This document shows positions 63,188 through 64,000 of a DNA stretch of 64,000 bases, piece by piece. Source of the stretch: UBA5239 sp040391785 (lineage in GTDB: Bacteria; Verrucomicrobiota; Lentisphaeria; Victivallales; Victivallaceae); assembly GCA_040391785.1 (NCBI GenBank), contig JBEBXH010000001.1, positions 62,001 to 126,000 of the forward strand, written 5' to 3'. Under the pieces are notes generated by a model. It did not search any database. It was given only the letters and a program-made list of their open reading frames with translations, and was not told the DNA's origin. Position numbers and translations under genes: made by a program. Position 1 is the first letter of the stretch. Every line of letters starts with the position of its first letter.

Positions 63188-64000
63188 TTTTCCAGCTTCC
63201 AGATAAATACTTCCCAGGGCTGCGCCTCGGGAATGGTTAATATTGATTTTTCCAGTGAATAATTGCCGGCGCGGGTGAAGCCCCACGGGGCAAGTTTGCC
63301 TGTTTTCGGGAAGTCCTTCAGCGTGCTTAAATCGAGGTTGATTGCCCGGGTTTCCGGTGAATCATTGGCCAGGACGATATAGCTGCCGGCGGGCCTCGAC
63401 CAGAAAGCGAGGTTGACGTTCTCCTTGCGTTCCAGAGCCGAATCGCGGGCGGTCACGTTCCAAGGCGCTTCGATCAGGTCGGTGAAACCCCCGATGTCGC
63501 CGATCACCGGCTTGAATGCCGCATCGAAAAATTCCCGCCCTTCCGGTTTGTCGAGGTGACAGTGATGCAGCGAGAAAAAGATAATTCCGTTGACCCCGTA
63601 GCACAGGCTGGAGAAACTCATGAAGCGCATTTCCGTGAGATTCGGGAACCGCAGCGTCTCGCGATACTGTTCGGGCGCCTGACTTTTGAAACAGGAGAAA
63701 TTACAGGACTGCAATACCGAAATAAACGGCGTGCCCGCTTTGCGGTACGAGGTGGCGGCGTTGCGCATCATCCGGGAGAAATTCTGCTGCAGCGGTGCGT
63801 TCGGAAACGGCTGCCCGCGCACCGGGTAATTATCCGCCATCCAGATATCGGTATAGCCGCGGCTGTCCCAGTAATTGGCGCGCTCGTGGATGACCAGCGA
63901 GGTCGGAATCGACGATTTCGCCCGGATCATGGCGACCATTTCCTTCACGAGCGGCAACTGCTTGGTGTCGGGCTCATCCCAGACATACCACATGCCGAGT
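63184..64000 (-). CDS. Glycosidase-like paralog (5' end outside window)
   Basis: About 272 residues are visible, entering the window on the minus strand; the start lies beyond 64000. Strong similarity to the downstream gene: WYVWDEPDTKQLPLVKE, SSIPTSLVIHERANYWDSRGYTD, FISVLQSCNFSCFKSQAP, RFPNLTEMRFMSFSSLCYGVNG and a closing QPWEVFIWKL. The aligned DEP motif carries Asp then Lys where the paralog has Ser-Thr-Asn-Glu. A tandem duplication coupled by ATGA; both probably act on the same class of glycan. Confidence 0.78.
   Translation of the reverse strand, partial: LGMWYVWDEPDTKQLPLVKEMVAMIRAKSSIPTSLVIHERANYWDSRGYTDIWMADNYPVRGQPFPNAPLQQNFSRMMRNAATSYRKAGTPFISVLQSCNFSCFKSQAPEQYRETLRFPNLTEMRFMSFSSLCYGVNGIIFFSLHHCHLDKPEGREFFDAAFKPVIGDIGGFTDLIEAPWNVTARDSALERKENVNLAFWSRPAGSYIVLANDSPETRAINLDLSTLKDFPKTGKLAPWGFTRAGNYSLEKSILTIPEAQPWEVFIWKLEK

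Overview
The window looks like chromosome of a Gram-negative, gut-type bacterium. The mix (a giant DUF4347/beta-helix adhesin, many lipoproteins, a Tad secretion locus with kinase, phosphatase and FHA proteins, and sialidase and glycosidase-like genes beside an FAD oxidoreductase with a GntR regulator) fits Lentisphaerota (Victivallis-like) or a related PVC lineage. That placement is an inference from gene content; no marker gene here settles it.

Layout. (1) 2-10867: 3' part of a surface protein of more than 3600 residues, with DUF4347, a very long GGA-rich beta-helix, a choice-of-anchor-Q-like segment and MBG-type repeats. (2) 10910-14714: a TM2/zinc-ribbon protein, a CBM9-like lipoprotein, an AlkD-like DNA glycosylase, an orphan response regulator and a TsaC/Sua5 enzyme. 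(3) 14715-15458: AT-rich gap holding an apparently complete unit (promoter, 51-codon gene, palindromes, strong terminator). (4) 15459-51202: about 36 kb of tightly packed plus-strand genes. These are an ECF sigma factor and small zinc anti-sigma, a CsgG/COG3014/YcfL/LpoB lipoprotein set, a Tad pilus machine (CpaB, CpaC, FHA-CpaF, TadB, TadC, two FHA membrane proteins, three pilin-like proteins, CpaA/TadV, two TadE-like, a large TadG-like), a 1840-residue RHS/lipase-like protein, a small exported protein, a PP2C phosphatase, a second CpaF-type ATPase, another lipoprotein and a transmembrane Ser/Thr kinase. (5) 51342-54746: a small IS66-TnpA-like gene with its own promoter, then lepB and lepA on the minus strand. 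(6) 54747-56425: a hairpin-rich spacer and an FAD oxidoreductase divergent from a GntR/FCD regulator. (7) 57478-59986: a sugar-ABC ATPase, then an FMN riboswitch with terminator ahead of ribBA. (8) 59983-64000: an AraC regulator, a sialidase-like protein under a consensus promoter, and two tandem glycosidase-like genes, one running off the window.

How it fits together. Region 4 is the most interesting part. Its kinase, phosphatase and FHA proteins are the parts of the threonine-phosphorylation switch known from type VI secretion (PpkA/PppA/Fha), but here they sit with Tad machinery, a CsgG/LpoB-type envelope lipoprotein set and a large RHS protein carrying lipase-like and DUF1353 domains. The simplest reading is an envelope machine made on an ECF-sigma cue, gated by phosphorylation and possibly displaying or exporting the RHS protein. 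The parts list is read from sequence; the integrated function is inference.
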